From contig NZ_JAVQHL010000001.1 in assembly GCF_032670585.1 (NCBI RefSeq), positions 310,001 to 374,000 on the forward strand: a stretch of DNA of 64,000 nucleotides, given 5' to 3'. The notes below the pieces were generated by a model. It made no database searches, had not been told where the DNA came from, and was given only the letters and a program-made list of their open reading frames with translations. Origin of the DNA: Ostreiculturibacter nitratireducens (GTDB lineage: Bacteria > Pseudomonadota > Alphaproteobacteria > Rhodobacterales > Rhodobacteraceae). Positions 8,260 through 16,766 of the stretch are shown piece after piece; position 1 is the stretch's first letter; every line of letters starts with the position of its first letter. A program made the translations under genes and the position numbers.

Positions 8260-9552
8260 TCAGACGGCGTCGAATCTCGCCTTCTGCTGTGCCGTCCATC
8301 GGACGGTCAGCCGGTAACCTTCCTCTTCCTGTTTCTCGGCGATGACGACGCCCTGATCATGGAGCCACGCGCGTCGCTTCCCCTCGGCGTAGGGCAGGAG
8401 AATTTCGGTCTCCTCCCGCGCCTCATCGAGGGTCGTGGAGACGGCGGAAAGGAGCGATGCGAGCCCCTCGCCCGTGAGCGCGCTCACGGCATGGATTCCG
8501 GGTGTGCGTGCGTCCTGCACCTGAAGCGCGGCCCGCGCGTCGGCCGCAAGAACGTCGATCTTGTTCCAGACCTCGAAAACCGGGACCTCCTCGCGAACGC
8601 CGAGTTCTTCGAGGATTTCTTCGACATCGGCGGCCTGCTCCTCCGTCTCCGGGTGGCTGATGTCGCGCACATGCAGGATAAGGTCCGCTTCCAGCACTTC
8701 CTCGAGCGTGGCGCGGAATGCCGCCACGAGCTGGGTCGGAAGGTTGGAGATGAAACCCACGGTGTCCGACAGGATCACCTTCTTGCCAGACGGCAGCTCG
8801 ACGCCGCGCATCGTGGGATCCAGCGTGGCGAAAAGCATGTCCTTGGCAAGGACTTCGGCCCCGGTCATGCGATTGAAGAGCGTCGATTTGCCCGCGTTCG
8901 TGTAGCCGACGAGCGCGACAATGGGGAACGGCACCTTCCGCCGCGCGGCGCGGTGCAGTTCGCGCGTCTTGACCACCTTCGCGAGCTGCTTTCTGAGCCG
9001 CGTCACCTGTTCGTCGATGGCGCGCCGGTCCGCTTCGATCTGCGTCTCGCCGGGGCCCCCGACGAAGCCGAGACCGCCCCGCTGCCGCTCAAGGTGCGTC
9101 CAGGCGCGCACGAGGCGCGTGCGCTGATAGGACAGCGCGGCAAGTTCCACCTGCAGAACGCCTTCGCGCGTGCGCGCGCGATCAGCGAAGATCTCGAGGA
9201 TCAGGCCCGTCCGGTCGAGAAGTTTGACGTTCCACTCCTTCTCCAGGTTGCGTTGCTGGACGGGTGTCACGGGGCCGTCGACAAGGACGAGCTCGATTTC
9301 CGCGCTGGCGAACCTTTCCTTCAGCTCCGCTACTTTCCCGGAGCCGAAAAGAAGACCGGGTTGAGCCTTGGGCAGGCGAACGACGTCCGCGCCCACGACC
9401 TCCATTCCGGGAAGCGCGTCCGCAAGCGCCACCGCTTCCTCCAGGGCGAGCCTGGGCTCACGGCGCGCGTCGGCCTCCCTCCGATCGGGATGCAGAACAT
9501 AGGCCCGCGTCGCACGCGGTCCGGGCCCTTCGGCTACGGGTCTTTCGGTCAG
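8260..9552 (-). CDS. hflX: Ribosome-associated GTPase HflX
   Basis: HflX is a GTPase that binds the 50S subunit and splits stalled ribosomes. The G domain shows GYTNAGKSTLFNRMTG (P-loop), DTVGFISNLP (G3) and NKID (G4). The N-terminal half has the family glycine-rich region LLFGSGKVAEL and QIEADRR. The first ATG is at 9432, but the family-like sequence ATRAYVLHPDRREAD continues upstream in frame to a CTG at 9552 that overlaps the hfq stop (CTGA) and has GAGG eight bases upstream; no ATG, GTG or TTG occurs in frame between. I therefore extend the gene to 9552 (430 residues). It is the last gene of the ntr-trk-hfq block. Confidence 0.9.
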   Translation of the reverse strand: MTERPVAEGPGPRATRAYVLHPDRREADARREPRLALEEAVALADALPGMEVVGADVVRLPKAQPGLLFGSGKVAELKERFASAEIELVLVDGPVTPVQQRNLEKEWNVKLLDRTGLILEIFADRARTREGVLQVELAALSYQRTRLVRAWTHLERQRGGLGFVGGPGETQIEADRRAIDEQVTRLRKQLAKVVKTRELHRAARRKVPFPIVALVGYTNAGKSTLFNRMTGAEVLAKDMLFATLDPTMRGVELPSGKKVILSDTVGFISNLPTQLVAAFRATLEEVLEADLILHVRDISHPETEEQAADVEEILEELGVREEVPVFEVWNKIDVLAADARAALQVQDARTPGIHAVSALTGEGLASLLSAVSTTLDEAREETEILLPYAEGKRRAWLHDQGVVIAEKQEEEGYRLTVRWTAQQKARFDAV

Positions 9553-9782
9553 TCTTCGCCCTCGTAGAGAGAGATCGGTTGGCCGGGCATGATCGTGGAA
9601 ATTGCGTGCTTGTAGACGAGCTGCGACTGGCCGTCCCGGCGCAGCAATACGCAGAAATTGTCAAACCATGTAATAACGCCCTGAAGCTTGACCCCGTTGA
9701 TCAGGAAGATCGTAACGGGAACCTTCGTCTTGCGGACGTGGTTTAGAAACGCATCCTGTAAATTCTGTTTGTCGGCAGCCAT
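9549..9782 (-). CDS. hfq: RNA chaperone Hfq
   Basis: Hfq is a hexameric Sm-like protein that pairs small RNAs with mRNAs. The 77 residues match the compact alphaproteobacterial form. Visible are the N-terminal helix QNLQDAFLNHVRK, Sm1 (VPVTIFLINGVKLQGVI) and the Sm2 signature LVYKHAISTI (YKHA). The short tail ends YEGED. The stop codon overlaps the proposed start of hflX, so the two are translationally coupled. It is 142 bp downstream of trkH and may have its own promoter there. Confidence 0.97.
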   Translation of the reverse strand: MAADKQNLQDAFLNHVRKTKVPVTIFLINGVKLQGVITWFDNFCVLLRRDGQSQLVYKHAISTIMPGQPISLYEGED

Positions 9783-9924
9783 TTTGTTTTCTTGCCTTTT
9801 GTTAAGGTCTTGTCCCGCTGGTTTCGGCCCCTGGTCGCTGCACCCGGAACCTTGGCGCGAGTATGCTCAAGGAAATGAACAGTTTCCACCCCGAAAATAT
9901 TCGGGCTGGCCACTCTCCCTGGAA

Positions 9925-11439
9925 TTACCCGCGCCAGAATTCGGGATTGAGAAGCGCGATGATCGCCAGCGTTTCCAACCGGCCAAGAACCATCGCCGCG
10001 GCAAGGATCGCCTTTGCCGCCTGATCAAGACTCCCCCAGGCGATCGGCGTTTCGGCGGCCACGGTGGCGAGGGGCCCCGTGGTCGACAGCGCCGCGACCG
10101 AAAGCACGGTCGTCGACTCGAAATCGAGGCCAGTCAATGACAGGGCGAGCATGACCAGCGCGATCGAGGTCGCGAAGAGCATGAAGAAGATCCAGGCGAT
10201 CTGGGCGCCCTGCCGGCGCAGCCGCCGCGCGATGATGCCGGCACCACCCACGGAATTGGGGTGGATCAGCCGCTCCATTTCCCTCTGGCCGTGACGGAAG
10301 AGAGCGTATACGCGCAACAGCTTCACGCCGCCGGCCGTCGTCGCGACGCCCCCGCCGATCACCGTGAGCCCGGCGAGGATCAGACCCGGCGACTTCAGGC
10401 CGGACCAGGTGCGCGCTTCCGCCCAGTCGGTGGATTCGAAGCCGGTCGTGGTCAGGAACGACATGACGGTGAAGGCCGCGCCCCAGAGCGCGCGAAGCGC
10501 CGCGTCGATATCCTCGACCGTTTCCTCCTCGAAGGCGCCGATCCAGTGCCGGAGGAAAAGCAGCAGCGGAACCGTCGCGACGATCAGCAGGCCAAGCCGG
10601 AACTCGGGGTCACGGCGAAGATCCCCGGTCAGCTGCGCCAGCTTCTCACCCGGATACATCCGGCGGGTCAACGCGAAGGCCAGGAAGAGGAAGATGAAGA
10701 ACTCACCCGCGATGCCCGAGCCGCCTCCCGAAATCCCCCCGACGGGAGAGATGCCCGACGTGGCGAGCGTCGACATCGCGTGGCAGGCCGCGACGAGTGG
10801 CCCGTCGCCCGCAAGGATCAGGAGTATCCACAGCATGAGCGTGAGCGCCCCGTAGATCGGAAGGAGGGCGAAGGTGTATCGCACCAGGCGCTCGGAGGGG
10901 TCCGCGACCCGCGTGATCTGGCTTGCACCCACCGCCCCCTGCCCGGCGGGCGCGCCGGTCAGAACCTCGAAACCCCCGAGGTTCATGGGCGCCAGGATCG
11001 CGACCGCCGTCACGAGCGCGAAAAAGCCCCCGATCCATCCCACCAGCGCCCTCCAGAGGTGTGCGGAAGGCGGCAGGGCGGACGGTTCGAAAAGCGAGGC
11101 CCCGGTCGTCGTCAGGGAGGAAACCATTTCCCACCAGGCGTCGAAAAGGCTGTTGCTCGCCGTGACCTCGTTGAGGGGAACAGCAAGCATGATCGGCAGC
11201 ACCGTATAGGTCCCGACCAGCGCGAGAAGGTGGCTGCGCGAGGTCTTCGTCGCGGGGTTGGCTATCGTCGCAAGCCCGATAAGGCCGGTCAGAACGAGGA
11301 AAAGCGAACCCGAGTAGAAGAATGCCCGAGCCACGGCCCAGTCGCGGCTGGCGACGGCGTGGGCGGCAGGCACGTACATGGATACCGCCCCAATTCCCAT
11401 CAGGATCACGAGGAGCGGGAGATCGAGAAACCGGCGCAT
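9925..11439 (-). CDS. trkH: Trk/Ktr-type potassium transporter membrane subunit
   Basis: TrkH forms the K+ pathway of the Trk uptake system in the inner membrane, with TrkA as cytosolic nucleotide-binding gate. The 504-residue protein is a chain of hydrophobic segments with repeated pore loops typical of the SKT family (SSLTTTGASLFEP, STLATSGISPVGG, SFLTTTGFESTDW, AALSTTGPLATVA). Each has a selectivity-filter Gly in an S/T-T-x-G context. It is three bases downstream of trkA, so co-translation is likely. It is the usual partner of trkA after ntrX in this order of bacteria. Confidence 0.93.
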   Translation of the reverse strand: MRRFLDLPLLVILMGIGAVSMYVPAAHAVASRDWAVARAFFYSGSLFLVLTGLIGLATIANPATKTSRSHLLALVGTYTVLPIMLAVPLNEVTASNSLFDAWWEMVSSLTTTGASLFEPSALPPSAHLWRALVGWIGGFFALVTAVAILAPMNLGGFEVLTGAPAGQGAVGASQITRVADPSERLVRYTFALLPIYGALTLMLWILLILAGDGPLVAACHAMSTLATSGISPVGGISGGGSGIAGEFFIFLFLAFALTRRMYPGEKLAQLTGDLRRDPEFRLGLLIVATVPLLLFLRHWIGAFEEETVEDIDAALRALWGAAFTVMSFLTTTGFESTDWAEARTWSGLKSPGLILAGLTVIGGGVATTAGGVKLLRVYALFRHGQREMERLIHPNSVGGAGIIARRLRRQGAQIAWIFFMLFATSIALVMLALSLTGLDFESTTVLSVAALSTTGPLATVAAETPIAWGSLDQAAKAILAAAMVLGRLETLAIIALLNPEFWRG

Positions 11440-11442
11440 CTG

Positions 11443-12819
11443 TCAGAAGAAATCGATCGTGACCTGCAGCAGCCGTTCCACTTCTGGCACGTCGCCCGCC
11501 ATCGCGAAAAGAAGGATCACGTCCGATTCCTCGACCCGCGTCGTGCTGGTCGGTTTCATGACCTTGTCGCCCCTCAAGAGTGCACCGACCAGCACGCCCT
11601 CGGGGAATTCGATCTCCCGGATCGTCCGCCCGGCGATGGGCGATGTCGAAAGCACCTGTGCCTCGATCACCTCGGCTTCGGCGTCGCCGATCGAATAGAC
11701 CGCCCTCACGCGGCCGTGGCGGATGTGCCGAAGGATGGAGGAAACCGTCGTGGCGCGCGGGTTGATGTAGGCGTCGATATCGAGCGGGCCCATAAGCGGA
11801 ACGAGAGTGGGGTCGTTCACAAGCGCGATCGCCATCGGACAGCCGGCCTGCTTCGCCCTGACGGAAACGAGAATGTTCGTCTTGTCGTCGTCGGTGACCG
11901 CGAGGACCGCATCGGCGCGGTCGATGTTGGCCTCTAGGAGCAGTTCCATGCTCATCCCGTCGCCGTTCAGGACGATCGTCCGTTCCAGCGCGTCAGCCGC
12001 CAGTTCCGCCTGGCCCCGGCTCCTTTCGATCACCTTGGCCCTGACGCGTTCGGTCCGCGCCTCGAGCGCCCTGGCCACGGCAAGTCCGACGTTGCCGCCG
12101 CCGATGATGACGATGCGTTCCTGTTTCTTCGTTGACTTGCCGAAGATGTCGAGCGTGCGGTTCACGTCCTCGACATGGGCGAAAACGTAGATCTGGTCAT
12201 CGGCAAAAAGCTGGTCGCCCGCCTCGGGGGCGAAGAGGCGCCCTTCCCGCCTGACGCCGACGACGATCGCCCGCAGCGTGGAAAACAGGTCCGTCAGCTG
12301 CCGCAGCGGCGTGTTCAGAACCGGGCATTCCTCGTCGAGCGAGATGCCGAGAAGCTGGACCCGGCCTCCGAGGAAGCTTTCCGTGTCGAAGGTCGTCGGG
12401 GCCGCCAGTCGCTGGAGCGCCGCTTCCGCGACCTCGCGCTCGGGCGAGATCACGACGTCGATCGGCATGTGTTCGCGCCGGTAGAGGTCGGAATAGAGAG
12501 CAGCCGTGTAGGACTGGGCGCGGATCCGGGCGATCTTGCGGGGAATGCTGAAGATGGAATGCGCGACCTGACAGGTGACCATGTTCACCTCGTCCGAGTG
12601 GGTGGCCGCGATGATCATGTCGCAGTCCCGCGCGCCTGCCCGTTCAAGGACGTCGGGGTAGGATGCGAATCCCGATATGCCCTGGACGTCGAGCGTGTCC
12701 GAGGCGCGGCGGACGAGCTCCGGGTTCATGTCGACGACGGTCACGTCGTTCTTTTCCCCGGAGAGATGGCGCGCGATCTGCCAGCCGACCTGACCCGCCC
12801 CGCAGATAATGACCTTCAT
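11443..12819 (-). CDS. trkA: Trk system potassium uptake protein TrkA
   Basis: TrkA is the peripheral NAD(H)/ATP-binding gating subunit of Trk. The 458 residues contain two RCK (TrkA-N plus TrkA-C) units. The first Rossmann motif is GAGQVGWQIARHL near residue 8 and the second is GGGNVGLAVARAL near residue 230. The ATG at 12819 was chosen because MKVIICGAGQVG is the standard start; the frame is open for 13 more codons upstream without family similarity. trkH follows after three bases. A 162-bp gap separates it from ntrX upstream. Confidence 0.95.
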   Translation of the reverse strand: MKVIICGAGQVGWQIARHLSGEKNDVTVVDMNPELVRRASDTLDVQGISGFASYPDVLERAGARDCDMIIAATHSDEVNMVTCQVAHSIFSIPRKIARIRAQSYTAALYSDLYRREHMPIDVVISPEREVAEAALQRLAAPTTFDTESFLGGRVQLLGISLDEECPVLNTPLRQLTDLFSTLRAIVVGVRREGRLFAPEAGDQLFADDQIYVFAHVEDVNRTLDIFGKSTKKQERIVIIGGGNVGLAVARALEARTERVRAKVIERSRGQAELAADALERTIVLNGDGMSMELLLEANIDRADAVLAVTDDDKTNILVSVRAKQAGCPMAIALVNDPTLVPLMGPLDIDAYINPRATTVSSILRHIRHGRVRAVYSIGDAEAEVIEAQVLSTSPIAGRTIREIEFPEGVLVGALLRGDKVMKPTSTTRVEESDVILLFAMAGDVPEVERLLQVTIDFF

Positions 12820-12981
12820 GCCGCCCTTCCTGTCCCGACTGCCGCCCTTGATAGGCACGGGCAGGCAGGCGGGTCAATTGCCCTATGGCAGGGACGGTCA
12901 GACAGATGACCCGGAGGACAGGCCGTCACGGTGCGGATGTGCGCGACGCTACGGCCGGCGATCACGGCTGCCGCTTTCGAT

Positions 12982-14391
12982 CTAGGCCTCCTGCTCCTCG
13001 TCCTCGAGATGCGCGACGCGCGCGCCGGACTTCGCAGTCGTGACGACACCCAGCGACTTCAGCTTCCTGTGCAGGGCCGAACGTTCCATGCCGACAAATG
13101 TCGCCGTCCGGCTGATATTGCCACCGAACCGGTTGATCTGCGTCAGCAGGTATTCGCGTTCGAAAAGCTCGCGCGCCTCCCGCAGGGGTAGCGTCGCCAG
13201 GGCTCCGCCGAGAACGAGGCGCCCGTCGTCCGGCCCGGCGTCGCTCTGCCCCGGTAGTTCCTTCGCCTCGATCGGCCCGTGACCTTCGCCAAGGATCAGC
13301 ACCCGTTCTATCACGTTGCGCAGCTGGCGGATGTTGCCGGGCCACTCCAGCGTCTGCATCAGCGCCTCGGCTTCCTCGGAAAGCGAGCGCAGGGGCAGTC
13401 CCTGGGACTTGTTGAAATTCACGATGAAGTGGCTGGACAATTCGGGAATGTCCTCGCGCCGGTCCGAAAGCGGCGGAACCGTGATCGGCACCACGTTCAG
13501 GCGGTCGTAGAGTTCCTGGCGGAACCGTCCCGCCCGGATTTCGGCCGACAGGTCGCGCGTGGTGGAGGAGATCACGCGAAGGTCCACCCGCACCTTGTCC
13601 GTTCCGCCGACGCGCGTGAACTGCTGTTCCGTGAGCACTCGCAGGATCTTCGACTGCGTGCCCAAAGGCATGTCGGCAACCTCGTCGAAAAAGACGATGC
13701 CACCATGGGCCTGTTCGAGAAGCCCCTTCTCGACCCCGCGCTCGAGGCTTTCGCGTCCGAAAAGAACCTCCTCCATCCGATCGGGTTCTATGGATGCCGA
13801 GGAGACCGACACGAAGGGGCCGGAGGCGCGGTTCGAATTCACATGGATGAAGCGCGCGGCGACTTCCTTGCCTGATCCGGGCTCCCCGGAAAGCATCACG
13901 CGCGCGTTCGACTTCGTCACCTTGTCGAGTTGCTCCTTCAGCTTCCTGAAGGCAGGTGAGGACCCGATCATTTCGGCCGAGGTCACGTCGCGCCGGCGGA
14001 GGCTCGCGTTCTCCCGCCGCAGGCGCGACGTCTCCATCGCGCGCGAGATGACGACGAGAAGCTGGTCGATGTTGAAGGGCTTCTCGATGAAATCGTAGGC
14101 GCCCTGCTTGATCGCGGCGACGGCGATCTCGATGTTGCCGTGGCCCGAGATGATGACGACCGGAACATCGGGATTGTCGCGCTTCACCGTCTTCAGAATG
14201 TCGATCCCGTCCATCCGGCTGTCCTTCAGCCAGATGTCCAGGATCATCAGCGACGGCGGAGCTTCGTTGATCTCTGCCATGCACTCATCCGAATTCGCGG
14301 CAAGGCGTGTTTCGAACCCCTCGTCCTTTAGGATGTCCGAGATGAGTTCCCGGATGTCGCGCTCGTCGTCCACAATCAGGATGTCGCTCAT
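12982..14391 (-). CDS. ntrX: NtrX response regulator (GAFTGA-less AAA+)
   Basis: NtrX is the response regulator of the NtrY-NtrX pair, tied to nitrogen, redox and envelope control in alphaproteobacteria. The receiver domain has the acid pocket DDE and the phospho-acceptor Asp52 in LDIWLKDS. The AAA+ domain has Walker A GEPGSGKE and Walker B FFDEVAD. The loop where sigma54 activators carry GAFTGA reads FGRESLERGVEKG, with no GAFTGA. The C-terminus is a Fis-type helix-turn-helix (ISRTATFVGMERSALHRKL). The ATG at 14391 is standard; a GTG four codons upstream is an alternative. ntrY ends 14 bp upstream. Confidence 0.95.
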   Translation of the reverse strand: MSDILIVDDERDIRELISDILKDEGFETRLAANSDECMAEINEAPPSLMILDIWLKDSRMDGIDILKTVKRDNPDVPVVIISGHGNIEIAVAAIKQGAYDFIEKPFNIDQLLVVISRAMETSRLRRENASLRRRDVTSAEMIGSSPAFRKLKEQLDKVTKSNARVMLSGEPGSGKEVAARFIHVNSNRASGPFVSVSSASIEPDRMEEVLFGRESLERGVEKGLLEQAHGGIVFFDEVADMPLGTQSKILRVLTEQQFTRVGGTDKVRVDLRVISSTTRDLSAEIRAGRFRQELYDRLNVVPITVPPLSDRREDIPELSSHFIVNFNKSQGLPLRSLSEEAEALMQTLEWPGNIRQLRNVIERVLILGEGHGPIEAKELPGQSDAGPDDGRLVLGGALATLPLREARELFEREYLLTQINRFGGNISRTATFVGMERSALHRKLKSLGVVTTAKSGARVAHLEDEEQEA

Positions 14392-14405
14392 ACCTCTTTC
14401 CACCG

Positions 14406-16667
14406 TTATTCGGCGGCCCTCTCTCTCAATGACTTGGAAGAACGCGCGCGCGGCAGACGAATTTCCGCCAGGGCGCCGCGATGCGCAGAACCTTCGAACG
14501 GCTCCGCGTCCGTAAGGATCAGCGTGCCGCCATGTTCCTCGATGATCTTCTTGACTATCGGCAAGCCAAGGCCGGTGCCCTTTTCCCGTGTCGTGACATA
14601 GGGCTCGAAAAGCCGGGCCCGATCCTCGGGAAGGCCGATCCCGTTGTCGGAAATGCGGATCGTGACGGCCTCTGGGCGCACCGTCATGGCGACCCTCACC
14701 TCCGGATTGTAACCCTCTGGCGCACCCTTTTCGATCAGGGTTTCAATGGCTTCTCCGGCGTTCTTTATGAGATTCGTGACCGCCTGCGAAATCATCGTCG
14801 CGTCGATCTCGACGATAAGGGGCTCCTGCGGTAGGTCGGCCACCAGCCGCGCTCCGTGCAGTGCGCCTTCCTGAAGAAGGACCGCCTCGCGCATCAGCTT
14901 GGCGAGGTCATGGTCGCGCCGGTCGGGTTCCGGCATCCGGGCGAACTTGGAGAACTCGTCGACGATCCGCCGCAAGTCGGCGGTCTGGCGGATGATGACG
15001 TTCGTGTATTGCTCCAGCGCCTCCCCCTCGGGGCCTTCGCCGGCGATCGGCGCGAATTTGCGCCGCAGACGCTCGGCCGAAAGCTGGATTGGGGTCAGAG
15101 GGTTCTTGATCTCGTGCGCGATGCGGCGGGCAACGTCGCCCCAGGCCGCCATGCGTTGCGCGGAGACGAGTTCGGTGACATCGTCGAAGGCGACCACGTA
15201 GCCTTCGAGCTTTCCGTCCGCATTCCGGCGGATCGCCATGCGGACGAGAAGGCTTTCCAGCCGTCCCCCGCGGGTCACCTTGATCTCCTCCTGCGCGACT
15301 TCGCCCAGACCTTCCCGCAGCCGGGTGAGCAGAGCCCCGAATTCAGGAACCGCTTCGGCGAGGGGCCGCCCGTGGTCCCTGCCCTCCTCCATGTCGAGAA
15401 GCCGCATCGCGGAACGGTTCAGGAAGTCCACCTGCCCGTCGGCATCGAGGCCGATCACCCCCGAGGTCACGGATGAAAGGACGGAGTCGAACAGCCGGCG
15501 GCGGCCCTCGGTCTGGCGATGGCTCTGCAAAAGCGCCTCGCGCTGGCCTTTCAACTGGCGCGTCATCTGGTTGAACACGCGGCCGAGCATCGCGATTTCG
15601 TCGTCGCCTTCCTCTTCCAGGACCTGCACGTCGAGGTTGCCGGCGCCAACCAGCTGCGCCGCCCCAGCAAGCCGGCCGACGGGCCGCGACAGACGTTCGG
15701 CGAACCAGAGCCCCATCCAGACCGCCGCGAGAATGAGGATGAGCGCGAAGCCCATGTAGACGAGGCCGAATTCGAACAGGACCCTGCCGCGCGTGGCCTC
15801 GAGCTGCTGATAAAGCCCCACCGTCGCCCGGGTTTCGTCGAGAAGCGACAGGATCGAGCCATCGACGTTCCGGGACACGTAGAGATAGCGATCCACGTAG
15901 GGCGTGAGCTTGAGAAGCGCCCGGAACTCGTTGTTCGCCCAATCCTCGATCAGCACGGTTTCACCGGCTTCTGCGCGGGCGAGTTCGTCTGCCGAAGGCT
16001 TCTCGTAGTCGAAGAGGTAGCTGCGTTCGCCCCGTGCCCGAATTTCCCCCGAACCGTCGATCACATATGCCTCGCGCAGGCCGCGCTGAATCAGCGCCTG
16101 ACCTTGTGTCAGAAGCTGCCTCTGCTCTCCGTCCGAGATGAAATAAGACGCGATCTTGGCGCGGTTCAGGTAGTCCGCCAAAGCCTCGGCGTCGGCGGCG
16201 ATATCATCGCGATGCTCGGCCTGATAGGCCTCGGCCGCCGCCAGTGACGTGCCCACGACCTGCCGGACACGGTCGGAGAACCACCCCTCGAGACCGATAT
16301 TGACCGTCAGGCCCGCGAACACCGCGACGAGAATGGTTGGAACCAGCGCGATGCCGGCAAAGACGCCAGTCAGGCGCATGTGCAGCCTTGATCCGGCCGA
16401 GCGCGCCCGTCGCGCGGCGATCATGCGCCCCATGCGCGACAGAACGAGGGCGGCAAGTAGCAGGAAATAGACGAGGTCCGCAAGCAGGACGAGGCGAAGG
16501 GCCGTCGACTCCGCGCCCTGCCCGAACGGGCCGAGCGCGACGAAGGTCGCCACGGCCAGGACAGGCCCCAGAACGACGAGGCCGAACGTCACTACTCCTT
16601 GAATCCGGCGCTGCTTCCTGAGCCGGTTGAGTCGTTCCCATGTTGCCTGTCGCGCCGTAACTTGCAC
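14406..16667 (-). CDS. ntrY: NtrY membrane sensor histidine kinase
   Basis: NtrY is the sensor kinase for NtrX. The 753-residue protein has hydrophobic segments near residues 25-45, 60-80, 100-130 and 300-320, which enclose a periplasmic sensing region. These are followed by a HAMP segment (RLSRPVGRLAGAAQLV), a PAS-like domain (GVIGLDADGQVDFLNRSAM), the HisKA box with phospho-acceptor in IAHEIKNPLTPIQL, and an ATPase domain with N, G1 (ISDNGIGLPED) and G2 (KGTGLGLPIV). The start is GTG at 16667. The gene sits between ntrC and ntrX; a 99-bp gap to ntrC may hold a promoter. Confidence 0.95.
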   Translation of the reverse strand: MQVTARQATWERLNRLRKQRRIQGVVTFGLVVLGPVLAVATFVALGPFGQGAESTALRLVLLADLVYFLLLAALVLSRMGRMIAARRARSAGSRLHMRLTGVFAGIALVPTILVAVFAGLTVNIGLEGWFSDRVRQVVGTSLAAAEAYQAEHRDDIAADAEALADYLNRAKIASYFISDGEQRQLLTQGQALIQRGLREAYVIDGSGEIRARGERSYLFDYEKPSADELARAEAGETVLIEDWANNEFRALLKLTPYVDRYLYVSRNVDGSILSLLDETRATVGLYQQLEATRGRVLFEFGLVYMGFALILILAAVWMGLWFAERLSRPVGRLAGAAQLVGAGNLDVQVLEEEGDDEIAMLGRVFNQMTRQLKGQREALLQSHRQTEGRRRLFDSVLSSVTSGVIGLDADGQVDFLNRSAMRLLDMEEGRDHGRPLAEAVPEFGALLTRLREGLGEVAQEEIKVTRGGRLESLLVRMAIRRNADGKLEGYVVAFDDVTELVSAQRMAAWGDVARRIAHEIKNPLTPIQLSAERLRRKFAPIAGEGPEGEALEQYTNVIIRQTADLRRIVDEFSKFARMPEPDRRDHDLAKLMREAVLLQEGALHGARLVADLPQEPLIVEIDATMISQAVTNLIKNAGEAIETLIEKGAPEGYNPEVRVAMTVRPEAVTIRISDNGIGLPEDRARLFEPYVTTREKGTGLGLPIVKKIIEEHGGTLILTDAEPFEGSAHRGALAEIRLPRARSSKSLRERAAE

Positions 16668-16766
16668 GCGGCTTATCCTTGATGTTGTGTCGCCTTGGGC
16701 GACTTACCGCTCCTATTGTGGTCTTGTTCCCGGTGACACGGGATCGCCACATTTGATGTTGCGGTT

